This document shows positions 1-13,513 of a DNA stretch of 64,000 nt, in pieces. Position 1 is the stretch's first letter. Each line of letters opens with the position of its first letter. Under the pieces are notes generated by a model. That model searched no databases and was not told where the DNA came from. It saw nothing but the letters and a program-made list of their open reading frames with translations. The position numbers and the translations under genes were made by a program. Origin of the DNA: Lanius collurio (Eukaryota > Chordata > Aves > Passeriformes > Laniidae); the NCBI GenBank assembly GCA_020086605.1, contig JACBWW010000017.1:14889128-14953127 (forward strand), given 5' to 3'.

Positions 1-3000
1 TCATGTATATATATATATAAATAAAAATTACTCTTCGGAGGCAAATTTGATACCATAAGTTCATGGAAATATGAATGTATTTTAAATGCATATTAATCTT
101 ACTGTGCTAGGGAAGCAGTTTCTGTTAGGCAAAACTACAAGAATAAATGATGGGAGAGGGATGATATATATCCATCTAATGAGGAATAGCAATGTTTTTA
201 AGTGATGTTAACAAAAATACTTAGATCTTAAATCAGCAAATGCTGTACTTCCGTAGCAAATTTTAATATGCTGTTTAAATTTGGGGTAACAGTGAAATTA
301 CCTTTTATGATGGAGTTTCTTTCTTTAATTCATGGGATACTGATTAATTTGATTGACACCTGAAATTGCTAAGGTAAAATAACAAAGGTATGGTTGTAGT
401 TTATAAATCAATGCCACAAAAATGTGGCAGACTTACTCACAGTTATGTTTTAATCTAGTACTATAAACTGTAAAATTTAGCTGGTATTCAACCAATGGAA
501 GTATTGTCAGATCAGTTACCAGAATAACTTTTTCAATATCACCTGCTCTTTCTTTTCATTTTCCTTGAGCACACTGTTTTGTTTTTAATACCTTTTTCAC
601 TAGTAATATGGATCAGGGAATGCAAAGTGGATTTTACTTTGGTTTACAGAAACACTGAGTATTAATTTTAAAGTACAAGTAGTAGAAATGGCATCAATGT
701 TTGGGTTTGGCCTGTATTCAGGCTAGAAAAAAACTGTAGTTATAATTCCTACTCTCTTAGCAAAACCCATGTAAAAGTTATAAATGCAATAATGTCTGGT
801 CTTTCAGCATCCATTTTTATAGCCTTTAACTTTTCCTACAAACAGATGCAAAAGTTAATATCTCTTTCTCTTTTTAAAATTTCATTAGAACTTTGGAGCT
901 GTTTTATTAAAGAAACCTTTCCTTTTGCAAATTAGCAAAGCAAGTTGATTGTGCTTAATGAACTGTTGTGTCCAAATTAAGCTTTAATATTCATTTCTCA
1001 TCGAGGTGAGTCAGACAGAAAATAATTAAGGTCAGCAAACTCTGTTGCTGCATTTTTGAAATTTTATTCATCATTATAGTATTTTCCTTTTTGCTTTAAA
1101 TGCAAAATTAAAAAAAAATACACATATAATAAGATTAGTAAGTAATTTAAAATTAGAACTTCTTATGGGCTTCTTATAATTTTTATGATATTAAGGTAGT
1201 GTTGTGTCAGTATAACAGGTTTGCTGTTGAAAAAGCAGCTCCTATGCTAGAATTGAGAGACAAAAAATTCAACAAAAGATGTTTCATGCTCTGTAGTACT
1301 TAGCCCTAGTTTGGATTCTATTCCTTTAAATTAATGGTACTGGAAAAAAAACTGTCTAGTAACTCCTGGAGAATTGGAGACCATCAAGCAGGGCTTTGCT
1401 GGCAGGGGAAGCATGTTGTAGAGGAATTTAGAGCAGGAAAACTTTGAAGGAGAGGAAGGAAAGAGATAGGAGTTCTAGAGTAAATTGGCCCATGTGTAAA
1501 TGACACTACTGCTTAACTGCAGGGTTTGTTTTGTTGTTAACACAACCCACTAGTTATGTGAGTTAAAATGCAATAAACCATAAATAATCTTCAATGTCAA
1601 AACTATGCAGGATTCCAGGTGACTAAAATAAATTACTGTAGTTTATTATTTATTAGTTAACAATACTTTAAAAAGTATCACCTCTTCTGAAGAGCGTAAG
1701 AGCAGCAGTAACCACATGTTGGAGCTGTGTTCTGAAATGACAGTTGAAAAGATACCTGGTATGTTGTAGCTACCTGGACAGAGAGACCTCTAGGCTCTTT
1801 TTGATTTATATGTATATTTAACATTTTGGCATGATCTGACTTAATTACCAACATGGAGCAAAAAGTTATCTGTACCTGTAAGATTGTACCCTGGTACAGA
1901 GATCCTGTTTTAAATCTAAGTGCTTTTCTCTTCAGTAATACACAGGCTTAAGACTTCAGGGTACTTAATGTTTTCAATATAAGTAAAATCACTAAGGCAG
2001 AAGAAGAAGGATCCTACAGATACTGAGTAGGTGTTACTTATGGTATTGCAAGTAGCTGACATCAGAATGCATGCTACAAATTTTAATTGTTTATTGTTTT
2101 ACTCTAAATGATTTCTCCAGTCACTTAAGAGCCAACAAATTGTTTTCAAAATCTGTCATTCAGCTGCAACTCATCCAATTGTAGATGAACTTCTAAAAAT
2201 GCATTCACATTTAAATGAATGATGTTTGGGACAGGAAAGGGGAAGAGTTAGCAATACTTTTAACTGAATGTTGCTCTGCCGTTAAGTTTTTCAAAGCCCT
2301 GCCAGTAAAACAGCTGAACTGCTTCCTCAGACTAATGAAACAGAAGCACCTGCCTGTAACAGATGCAAGTTCTTCCTCAGAGGAGACTTCATTGAAAAAA
2401 CCCCAAAACATGTCAAACATAACAGCATAACAACAGCAACAAATGAAACTTCTTATCCATTCTTGTGTTAAATTCTTTTTAACTAGCATCTATCTCTCCC
2501 CCTATTAGTTAATGTGAATATTCTACTTGCAACAGCTGTGTCTGAGGATTCAGGTTGCTGAGCTTCTGCTCATGCCTGGCTCTCATTTATCCGATTGAGT
2601 GTCTTTCTCCTACTTCCCTTCCTCCTTCAAAATGTCAGATTTCAGAAGGAGGCACTTAAAATAATTAAGGTGGGCCTTCACTGAAGAAAAATGCATTGTT
2701 TGCATGCCCTTGTGATGGCCTATGCCATTTTATTGTAGCCTGCATTTTATGTCAAGAAACTGGAAGAAAAATGTGTGAGAGGATGATGAGAGAAACTAAG
2801 AAAATGAGCAGGTTTTTTAAACTGTTTACAATTGCATTCTGAGAGAAACTACATAAGTTTTTATATCCACAGATTGAGTTTAGTTAAATTTAGGGGTGAA
2901 AACAGCATTTTTAAATTTGTTTGAAGAAGTGAAGGGAGCAAAATACATAAAATGTATCATAAATCAAATATCTGTGAAAGAAATGTTAAGTGGAGTGTAA

Positions 3001-6000
3001 ATTACATTGGCTATTACCAAGTTTAATTCTTGTAATGTAGGCTAAGAAAAAAATAGAAAAAGAATGAAAATTGTTTCTAAGATCATTTTAGTTAACGCTT
3101 TCATGAGAATGACCTGGAAAAAGGCAACATAATATAAAAAAAAGGTGGGAGAAAAAGAACACCCAAAAACTCAATTAAAATTAAAATCCAAATTATTGGA
3201 ACTGAAATTTCTTCTTAGAATGAAATAAACTAACTACGTGCAGTGTGCAATAATTTCAGTTCAATTTGTGTATGCAATACAGGAAAGACAGTTGTGTTAA
3301 GTGTACTTATATTTTGTGGGAAAACTGCCAGAAGTAAATTGCAGTTTATTCTAAAACCAGCCAACTAGAGGGGATTTTTTTGGATGTCTGGACATATAAC
3401 TTAAGAAACATGGTCTTTTGAAAAATTTATATTGAATTATTTTTAATTATTCTTTGCAAAATATTTCTGTCCGAAAACAGAAGATAGGTGTGTTTCTTAG
3501 TGGTCCTGTCAACTTTCCCTCCATGCTGATGTGGTGAACTTTAGCAGTGCATGTCTTTATTTTTACACTGACTGAATTATGAGCTTGCTGTCGTCCCGAG
3601 GGTAATGGAGCAGAAAGCGTTTTTGTTTGTTTCAGGCAGAAATGGTTTCTTGCTAAGAAAATAAAGTTTCCTTCTTGTATCTGTAATCCTGTAGGTGTAG
3701 TGCACACACCCTCACAGTGAGCTGTTGGGAGAACTGGTGGCTCACCAGTAATGAGTAGGCAGTTCAAGCTCAATACATAGTTGCACTGGGTATAACTTAG
3801 TGAGATTACCAACAAAGCTTTCAATTACAATTGAAACTTGTGTTTATAAAGACCTTTGTGTAGCACAAAGTGAATTAAAACAAAAAAGCCAGTAATTTAT
3901 TTTTATGTAGACTACCAGATGGTAATTACTGTAGCTGATTTAGTAGTCTGGAATAGATTCAAACTAGTGACCCAGAGGTGTTTAATTTCTTGGCAGTTTT
4001 TCCTCAGGTTTTCTTTTAATCCATGATCACAATTCAACACCTGTTTAGAGATGGTTCAGCTTTGGCCTTAAACGGATTGGCAGTGTGTCATTAAACTCAA
4101 GAGGCTTTGCCAGCAGGGCATCTCCTTTGGCAAGTTAGCTTCTAAGCAAGATTTGATTAGGTCAGCAAATGTATTTGTGAATTGTCTTCAATTGTGACTT
4201 TATATAAAATTGTGTGAGATGAAAACAAAATTTATTTCATTTAATCACATGCCTTAATTTTTTTTTTAAAAAAAGGGATTTATTCAAGTCAGTAAGGTTA
4301 AATATCTCTATATTTCTCAGCTTTAGAGGGTTTTGACATGTTCCAATTTACTATACAGCACCAATGTTGGTATAATTTGTGGGGAGCAAGCAATTGCAGG
4401 ATGTGTGGCACGAGTGATTGCCCATTTGCTCTGTTTCTTGCTATTTCGCAGCTGTTGGGAGAACCAAAGTAAGGATGAAGCTCTTGACCCTGAGGTCAAT
4501 TAGAAGCTTAGAAGCAGGTCAGAGGAGAGCGGATGGTAAAACAAGTATTTTGAGTGTATGCAAGCGAGCAAAAATAACTTGTGTCTAACAGGGTACTGTT
4601 TGAGGCTCTGAAGGAAAAATGTGCTGCAAAAATACTAAAAGTTTTAAGTAAATGTAATACAGTAAAGAAATTTGCTACATGACCTACCACATGAGTGCGA
4701 GTAGCTCGTGTGTACGAGGCAATACTGGCTCTCAACTAATGCTACTGGTCTGCTGTGGTATGGGGTGTGAAATGGGTCCCAGAGAGGCCTTGCAGCACTG
4801 ACCTCTGTTTCCCCTTCTGGCTGCCTTTGTCTTGCCACTGGGCACATGGAATTCCCAGCAGATACTGCAATGGCACAGCCAGCTGCTGGTCACATGGTGC
4901 ACCCAGGCTTGGGAACCACACCACAACTGCCCAGGGGCTGTGCACAGCTGAAGAGTCTCCCCACACCTGGGATTGTTCTACAGGCAAAGCATGATTTTCT
5001 GATTACAAAGGAGGAAGTAATGTAATTCCTATTTATTTACTAGATTGCCTTCAGGCAAAGAGATAAAAATGCCAAAGAGAAGTATAAATCATAATGTTCA
5101 ACTCTTCTTTTAAACATTATTTCTTACCATAACATATTGATACCACTAGGTCAGAAACCCATCTAGAGAGTATTTTTGCTGTGGTGTAATGGCTGGAATT
5201 TTTATTGCATAGAAATAGCAAATTGAAGGTTGGTTGGTGGAGTATATTTAATTTAACTCATTTTCCTCTCTTTTTAATATAAATTGTATACAATAATACT
5301 GTGCTCAAAAAGACAAAAAACTGGTTCAATAGCTCCATACAAGTATTTATTTTTTGATGTAATAAAAATTAGTCCAAAGAAAATTATTTACATCTATTGA
5401 TTTTAAGTATACCTTTGAGAAAATTTTCTGTTAACTGAATTTTGTTTGTATCTGTCCTTTGCCCAAGGAACTGAAATGTGTAGCAGTTTCTGTCACAAAA
5501 TCTGAAATGAAGATTCTCATACAGCAAGTTGTTTCAAGTAGTTTGTTTCTTTTCTCCTAATCTCAGGGTTTTTTGAGGTAGACCAGAAAGCCAGGAGGAT
5601 TTAATATTTACTGAAGGGGAAAATACCCAAACAATGAAAACCCCAAAATCACAAAGCAAACAAACCAACAAAGCCTCATCACTCTCCCCAAAAGTCAAGG
5701 AGAAGCCAAAATGACTGAGTGTTTGTCAGAATGGGAGTTTTTTCTTCTAGAATTAGTACAATTTGAATAAATGCTGTATCTCTTGATTTAAAAGCAACAG
5801 ACAAAAAACTACCTAAAACCCCAACCAAGAACCCAAACTCCAAAACAAACAAAGAAAAAAAAGCCTTGAAAGTTCAGTAACAGGAATTTCTGTATTTCTG
5901 CATAACTCAGGCTCAGCTTTGTCTTGGCCATCTCAATTTATTAACATGAGATGATACTGATATAAAGAAAGAAACTATTTTCAAGAAGTGTTCAGTATTC

Positions 6001-9000
6001 TTCATTCTTATTTGTGATTAAATATGAGGGTAATCACAGGATCTTCCTATATATGGCTGTTTAAATATAATTTAAAAATACTAATAACAGAATTCTGCAT
6101 TTCCAATACATTCTTCTTTCTTTCTGTTCCTTTTTGGAAAGTATATATTTGAATTTATAGTATAATAAACCAGCATATATTGGCCCTTTCTTTATGCTTA
6201 ACTAATTACATGTTATACTGCTTTGATGGGAGAAGAAATAATGTATTTGTGCTCATGTTCTTTTTGAAAACTTCTTAAACTCCTGCAAATGAGAACATAA
6301 TATTTCAGATTAGGTAAAGTGGAGTTTTATTTAGAACCGTTCCAAGCTTTGTATTTTTGTCTCTTTTCTCTGTATCTTTCCACCTCAGAGTACAAAAATG
6401 TTGCTTTATCTTATGTGTATTATCTCTTGAAGGTGAAGTGTACATTAAGTATAAAATGTTGTTTTGAGCTATAAAATCATTGCTGAATCTTGGAGAAGAA
6501 GCATTAGATTGAAAGAGACTATATCTATATTGTCAGTGTCTTTAGGGCACTAAAATGCTTGTATTAAGACAAAATGACTGCTTCAATTTATCACTTTGGA
6601 AAAGTAAAAAATCTGAACATAAATCCATTTTGAAATACTTAAACTACCAAAACTGAATATTCTTGAAAATAGATATTCCTATTTAGACTGATTGAAAGCT
6701 AATGAAGAACAAATTTAAAGAGGCTTATTTACATTAAGGCAGACGTTTTCTTCAAAGAACTTAACTATGTTAAATGGTTTTCCAGTGTTTTTTTATTTTG
6801 ACCTCTAAGGTCTAATACCCATAAAATTTGTGTCTCTGATTTTAGTCTTTACTGAAGTATACCTTTTTATTTTTCTTTACAACCTGTAGAGCCATTCTTA
6901 CGCTTTTGTGGGAAGGATTTTATTTTCAAATCTTCAAAATGCATTTTGAATGGAGCTTTTTATTGTTTTTTTTTCTTTGCTTTTCTTTATATGTATACAT
7001 TTGTGTATGCTTCAAAATGTGCAGTCTCCCCTTTTTTGTTATTATGGTACTAGCCATAATATTCTTACTGATAAGATAAAAAACTGATGTTGCTTTCGTT
7101 ACCTGCATATTACTCCATTTGTAGTGATAATCCATTCTGTATCTGTAAAGCAGCAATACTACCAAATTTCATTTACGTGCTCCTGACTAGTTTTCTTTGT
7201 TGTTCAGCTATTGTGTCTCATTTTCATCTGAGCCACATTTCCAATTGTTCTGTGATTGACGTGCTGGGGAGATTGACAGTTACCCCCTAGTGCCTGCTGT
7301 CTGGAGATCCCACAAGCAATAATGGATTTTACACCAGAATTTAGCATCAAATATTGGCTTTCAGTGTCAAATGGGTTAAATTTAAATGCCAGTTAATTGT
7401 AGCCATTTTGAAATCATAGCCTTAAACAAAAGCGTTTTTTGGATATCCCTGAGTCCTGTGTATGCCACACAACCAAATGTCTCAAACTCATAGCAGAAAT
7501 GTCCTATTGCATTTATGGCTGTTTCTGTTTCTTAATTTTGCAATTAGGCCAAAGCTCGAGATAAAGAAAGTTTCCAGTGTGGTAGGGAATTTTTATTTTG
7601 GGTAAACCAAAAAGTGAACCAGTGCTAATCCTAATTTTGTAATTCAAATATGTGTCCTCAAAGCCTACATATATGCTGTTACTGCTAGTCCTTCTGTAAC
7701 TACCCTGGTTTTTAGCCACATCTCTATTAAAAAAATCCCCTTTTCCCCAATCCTAATGCTGTTAGCGTGTAAGATGCTTTCTTCTGTTATGTTCCAGAAG
7801 CAGAAAGTTATGTAAACTCTTTAAAATTACTTTTGTGTGCAGAGATTTCCTACATAAAACTGGCAAAAAATATAACTTTCCATTTCCTGTACCCAGTGTA
7901 AAAAAAAACATAAACAGAGAGTAAGAAGAGGTGTTTTGGAAGGAGGTGGAACTTTACTGATCTTTTATGGGATTTTATCAGAGTTGTTCTTCAAGTGTGC
8001 TGACTTTTATCTATGAGACAGCTCCAAGCCATTACGAAGTTCTGCTCAGAGCTTGGTCACGACTCCTGGTCATGTGTTTTCCAACCTCCCTCGAGTATCT
8101 TTGAAAGGGTAGATGCAGGTATAACATGAAGAGCAACTGTTGTATCTTTGCAGGAAGAATGGGGTGATTTCTACCATTAGAGGCAGTGATAATGACTTCT
8201 TAGCACAGATTTTTCTTTTCAGGATTTCTTAAGATGTCTTGTTTCATGTTAATGATGCCAGATTTTGTTCAAATATAGTTGAAATTATAAGAAATATTTA
8301 CTAGCATTTTACAATACATTCCACATTCAAATTTAAATCAACCTTTATCTGTAAAAAGTGGTACTGTTAGTGTAATAACACCAAAAAGTATTTTTGGATA
8401 AAAAGAACTCAGATTAGGTCTAATACTGTAATTAATTTCTATATAATACAATGGACATTCTGCATGCTTAATAAATAACAATTTCTCTATTTCAGCATTT
8501 CTTTTATAGATTCCTTGGTTTTGAATGAGTATAGAAATCTCTTAAACTGGTGAGAGTAAAAAAATTCTCCATACTTCTTACTTCAGCAGTCTGGTTGTTC
8601 ATATGGAAAGCTTTCAACAGAAATCTGTAATTACTCATTCATCAGATTTTGGAAAGTTGTACGTTATTGGGGTGAATGTGTGACAGGACTTCTGGTTTTA
8701 TGTGTACATTTGCTTTATAGATTTCAGATTGGAATCTAATTCCTGGAGAAAAAAGAGGTATATTATTTTCACCACTTCATTAGCAATGTGGAAGTGGTTT
8801 TAAAAAAAAAGAGGGGGAACACTTTGGAAAATACAGTTAGTGTTACGTTAATGAGTTCACATTAAGGTGATTGCTGCCTAGCAATGCCTTTGTCCCTGCA
8901 CATATTATGCTAATTGAAAACTTTTCTCTTGAAAAGTTCTCTCTTGAACTTCCAGATTGCTGATTTGAGCAAAGGGGGTACATGGTCTCTGCAAAGCTGT

Positions 9001-9252
9001 AGGTAGTTTCTCTAACCATCTTGCTTTTCAAGGTTGTCAATGAGCATCATAGTCTATAATATCAACGGTATTACATTTGAACCTTTATTACACAAATTCT
9101 ATGTTTTAGACTGAAAATTGCTGTATCTCAAGGAAATGAATACATCTTAATTTCTTTTTTTTTTTGTGAGGTTAAGTGAGAACTTAAAACAGAGCCATTG
9201 CAATTACTTGTTTGTATAAGGATGCTAATGCCGTTGCAACATTTTCTTAAAG
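1..9252 (+). other. DNAJC1 intron (3' part), no exon recognised
   Basis: This stretch precedes the first recognisable DNAJC1 exon and ends in an AG acceptor at 9251-9252, so it is the 3' part of an upstream intron. It is AT-rich, with many short homopolymer runs and no reading frame that resembles a known protein. A GC-richer patch at about 4740-4990 and A-rich CAAA-like stretches near 5620-5680 and 5800-5870 stand out. I looked for the preceding DNAJC1 exon (the cytosolic segment just after the membrane anchor) and did not see it, so it probably lies outside the window. A very short exon could still have been missed. Confidence 0.75.
4740..4990. other. GC-rich patch of unknown origin
   Basis: About 250 bases are clearly richer in G and C than the surrounding intron and stay open in several frames on both strands. 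No protein family, CR1 motif or LTR motif is recognisable. An old, unrecognised transposon remnant is the most likely explanation. Confidence 0.3.
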
Positions 9253-9343
9253 GATGCCAGACAATTATATGTAGAATATAAAGAAACAAAAATGAAGGCG
9301 AAAGAAGATGCCCTGGCTAAGGCTGAACTTGAAACACTTCAGA
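9253..9343 (+). CDS. DNAJC1: DNAJC1 exon A (sixth from last coding exon), ERdj1 cytosolic linker
   Basis: DNAJC1 (ERdj1/MTJ1) is an ER-membrane J protein. Its lumenal J domain stimulates the Hsp70 BiP, and its cytosolic tail contacts ribosomes and carries two SANT domains. This exon encodes 30 codons beginning DARQLYVEYKETKMKAKEDA, which matches the charged cytosolic segment downstream of the membrane anchor in vertebrate DNAJC1 as I remember it (DAGQFYAKYKETRLKEKEDA in human). The acceptor is AG at 9251-9252 and the donor is GTGAGT from 9344. The exon is 91 bases long, enters in phase 0 and leaves in phase 1; the last A begins a lysine codon completed by exon B. The peptide is strongly charged and likely helical. 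No start codon belongs here: the gene continues upstream, outside the window. Confidence 0.93.
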
Positions 9344-10659
9344 GTGAGTTTTTACCACTGTCTTAATAAACAAAGATGTAATACAATATACCTTCTACAC
9401 TGGATGTATATGAACAAACATTTTTATAATCTTCTAAAATACATGCTTTATATATTTCTCTACTGCTGTTAAATTTAAATAAGCTTTTAATTTTGTGGCT
9501 AATTTTGCAATAGTCTCCTGGTTTGTTTCTATAGCAACATAGAACTCAGGTGGTCAGTTACAGTGTAGCAAGAAGAACATACCTTGCTAGAGACATTGCT
9601 TTATGGTGGGGGAAGATCTCAAATGTACTATACATTTTCAGAAGTGTCCACTTGGGTGTTTGAGCATTTTTGTGTTCTCGTTGTTTGTAAATAATTTTTT
9701 TTAATAATGTGTTTAATAATTCTTTTGTGCATATTGAGTTGATTTTTGTGATAGAAAGTGATAGTAATTTGAATTTCCATAAGCATGGATGCAGACTTCA
9801 GAGATGGATTCATGCTATTGTTGAAATGAAGGCTTTAAAGTCTTTATACTCTTATGAAAGACCAGAGAAGGCAATTAATATTTCCTCTAATGAAATATTT
9901 GGAATAATTATAGGTGACTTTTCCTTTTCTTCTTTCAGTTATTTGCTTTTGACAATGGTTAAACCTACCCTCTTCTGAAGACAGTTTTAACAGTTTTTTG
10001 TCCATGTTTATATGTGCATGCTTGCTTTATTTACTGTACTTAAGTGCATGCTTTTAAGTTCCTTTATTCTGACAAGTGCATTGAGTGCTTTGTGATAATT
10101 TACTAGCTTGGAGTATACATAAGGCTTTAGGTACTTAAAATACAGCTACATTATTTATATTTACAGAATAACTTAATTTTGTAAAATCAGCAAAGAGATA
10201 CAGTTCCAGCAATAATTCCCAACTTATCCATTTTCCCAAAATAGATTCAGTTACAGATAACATTCAGCACCTCAGTAAGCATCATGGACCCAGGCCAAAT
10301 CTAGCAAAATAGTGCATTTAATGCTTGTTAGGAAGGCTTACCATTATGTTTGAGATACCTACCACAAAATGGGCCCTTGAAAAGGGTCTTGACTTGGGTT
10401 ATTAAAAACTTGTTAAATTGTCAGATAGTAACGTATTGCTATTTTTCAAAATAGCTGCCATGCATTCCTCATTGAAATCTGTGAACTACTGTTTTAAAAG
10501 GACTAGTTTTTGAAAACTGAAGTGCAAATGAAAGTATAAAGTCATTAAAATCATAGTATGCATATTCCTATGTGTCACTGAAAGGCCACGTGTAAACTTT
10601 TCAGTATTTCCCTGCTGCCAGATGTGTTGTGAGAGTCACTTCTTTTTTTATTACCTCCA

Positions 10660-10910
10660 GTAGTAGTGCCCACTCCTTAGAGGAGCAAGTTTGGCCTTCC
10701 AGGTCACCCCTGACCTCTCACAGAACCACCACCCTGTCCCCTGTGATGCTGCTGGGTGCACCACGGCGTGACTCCCATGTCTGCTGGGTGACCCAGTGTC
10801 ACTGGTGTGAGCAAGGGCCAGTCCTCTCCAGTCTCACTGGTTGGCATCCTGCCCTTCCCTTGTTGGCTTGCTGGCAGGGAGCAAGGAGGGTTGAGAATCA
10901 CCACCTGTAA
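10660..10910. other. GC-rich patch of unknown origin
   Basis: About 250 bases are markedly richer in G and C than the flanks. A frame from about 10629 to 10910 is open, but the peptide is low-complexity (Ser, Thr, Pro, Trp) and resembles no family I know. It is probably an old repeat remnant rather than an exon. Confidence 0.3.
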
Positions 10911-13466
10911 TTAGCACAGTGATGTTTGGCATGGAGTTATTTGGTCAGCCGTAGCAGTGCTATAGCTGGGCAGCAGAATGAGCTGTCAGTTTCCTTTTTT
11001 TATAAATAAGACTCCCAAGAGAGGAACAAGAGGTGCATCCATGTTACTGTAGGCAAAAAAAAGGTATTGTTTTTTTCCTGAAGCTTGCATGCAAAGCATC
11101 TGCTAAATTTGCTTATTTCATTATGTTGCTCTGCGTTGTCATTTCACAATTAGTGTAGAAAGGTTGTAAATCACCAAATGTGCATTTTGTTTGCCCCCAT
11201 ACTTCTTAATTTTAGACACCATCCCTGGGATGCGAGGCCTTAATAAAGGTTCCATCTATTTAATTGAGTAAACATATCTCATGCTGATTAGCAATAGCTG
11301 TTTTACAGTGCTTGTTTTTTCATACCCTAATTGCTAGTTTGCCCCCTTGTCTGTGTGCTTTCCTGCTGAAACTGTGCAGTATTCTGTAGGCAGCTTGAAC
11401 TAAAACCAGAGTAGGAAGAGGAAAATAAAATTTGCTAAATAGGAAAGAGAGGACAGTATTGAGATATCATTAAAGTTCTATTTTTGGGAAGGAGTGTGAA
11501 AAAATAATTTTTTAGTAAGTCAATATTATACAGTTTTGATTTATTTTCTGGCACTTTTGCTGTCTTTCTTATCACTTCTCAATCCATTCAAAACTGTCAT
11601 TACTAGCTTAATAAAATATAGCAACTTTACCTTACAAAAACAGAGCTACTTAAAATGCAATCTTATATTTCTAGAAAATGTGGATTTGTATGGAATTACA
11701 GATAGCTGTGTATTTTAGGGACAAAAGTAGAAGTGGTTTGCATTACATTTTCTGATGCATTTTCCACATTTAGATGTCAGAACACAAATTTTATTTTTAA
11801 GTGGAAGTGCTTTAATTAATAAACTTTAGTCCAACTTCACTTTCTCCTGTTGCATCATGTGTGTGATCCCTGCATCAGGGAATGGTTCCTTCACAATGGA
11901 TAGTCCTGTTCTTTGTAGTCATGGGATGCAAAGTACAGTAGGTATTAGCTGCACTGAATAGGCATTATTAAACTAAGATGACATACAATCAGGATGGATT
12001 ACTCAGTTTTTAAATTTAAATTGCAAGGTTTGCGTAGTTATCAGGACAAATTCCAGCAGCTCTCAAGCTCTTTTTGCATAGAGTACTTCTTTCAGTGATG
12101 TCCATTCTGGGGTGGAAACACATCTGGTTTTCTTTCTTTATACTTAGCCTTGTCAGTTCTTACTTTCCATTCTTCTTAGCTTGTTTTCCCTGACATTCAG
12201 TATGAACACTTAAATTTATTTTTTAAATATGCCATTTTAAAAAAGTAATGCCTGCTCAGTATTGCAGGTAAACTCCTCACTGGCATCCCAGTTAAAAAAT
12301 TATTTGCATTGTAAATTCAGAATTCTTGCCATGAGGTACAAGGCATCTGGAACAATCTGTTGCAAGGAACTGTTTTGTTTCTAGTTATAAACCATTTTGA
12401 ATAGTGTCTGGTTTTTCTTTTTCCTTACCCCCATCATTCAAACTTTAACTGAAGTACAAAATTATGAGCCCTATGGCTGCTTGATCAGCTGCCTTTCTGT
12501 GCTGGGCTTTTATGATGTGGTATTTATGTCTCTCCATAGGATCTTTTACCACTCTTACCCAAATGCCTGCTGCCAAACATCCAGGGCTATAGTGAAACCT
12601 TTAATACATTTGATCAGGTTTGGTTAGGCTTGGTTGGTCACCCTTTCCTGACAGCTTGGAATACAGCATGCTGCTTGGGTAGCTTTTTATATTGTTTCAT
12701 GAAACCTAGGGATAGGAGACATCATTAGGTCATTTAGTGTAATGGATTTATTTCAGATTCTTACAGGTGAAAATTGGTGAAAAATACTGATTCTCCTGAC
12801 TTCTCTTGTTTGACTTGTACCAGTGGTGCACTTAAGCTTTGCGCTTCCTTGCTACTCGGGATACATTACTGACATTGATCAGTACACCTTGAGATGCCTT
12901 CTGTTCTTCATGGTTTGTTTAGATGATTTGTTTTATTATTATGTAGTTATATTCTAATTTCAGTATGGATTTCTCCAGGTGTAGCTTTCCATTGTTCATT
13001 ATTAGCATATCTGTGCCTAAAAAAATTTATCTGCAGGTTTTCTTAATATAAAGCCTTTCTTGAACCCTTAATTTCGGTGGATCTTCTGTACTTGATTAAG
13101 TTTTGCAACATAGCTAGGAGTATTGTGCCCTGGGTTTGTATATAGTGTTCTAAAGTTTGTCATCTTTTGGTTATAAAATCACGTTTCGTCCGTGGTTATT
13201 ACAGAATCACATTAGTTCCCATTGCTCTGATAGCTCGTGTGCTTGTGTGCCATAACTGCAAGCCCTGATATCAAAGGTTCCTTGCCCAAAGTCCCTCCTA
13301 AATGCAGATATAGCATAAGGCTTCTGTGTAATTTTCAAAAATGCTTTTGATTTGATTGGTCCCAGACTACCAGCCACTCCATGTTCCTACTTCTTCCTGT
13401 GCTTTCCTTTCCACTGTGAACCATTTGGGCCAAATTTATGGAATCTAGCACTATACCGAATGTGAC

Positions 13467-13513
13467 TTTCCTTTTAAATTGATAAATATCTTTCCTTTTA
13501 ATTGATAAATATC
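13467..13513. repeat. Short tandem duplication, 24 + 23 bp
   Basis: Two adjacent units, 13467-13490 and 13491-13513, are identical except for one missing A in the second. This is a recent small tandem duplication within the intron. Confidence 0.9.

Noticed and set aside
3447..3824. 125-codon minus-strand open frame
   Set aside because: Composition is that of random intron and no family similarity is visible.
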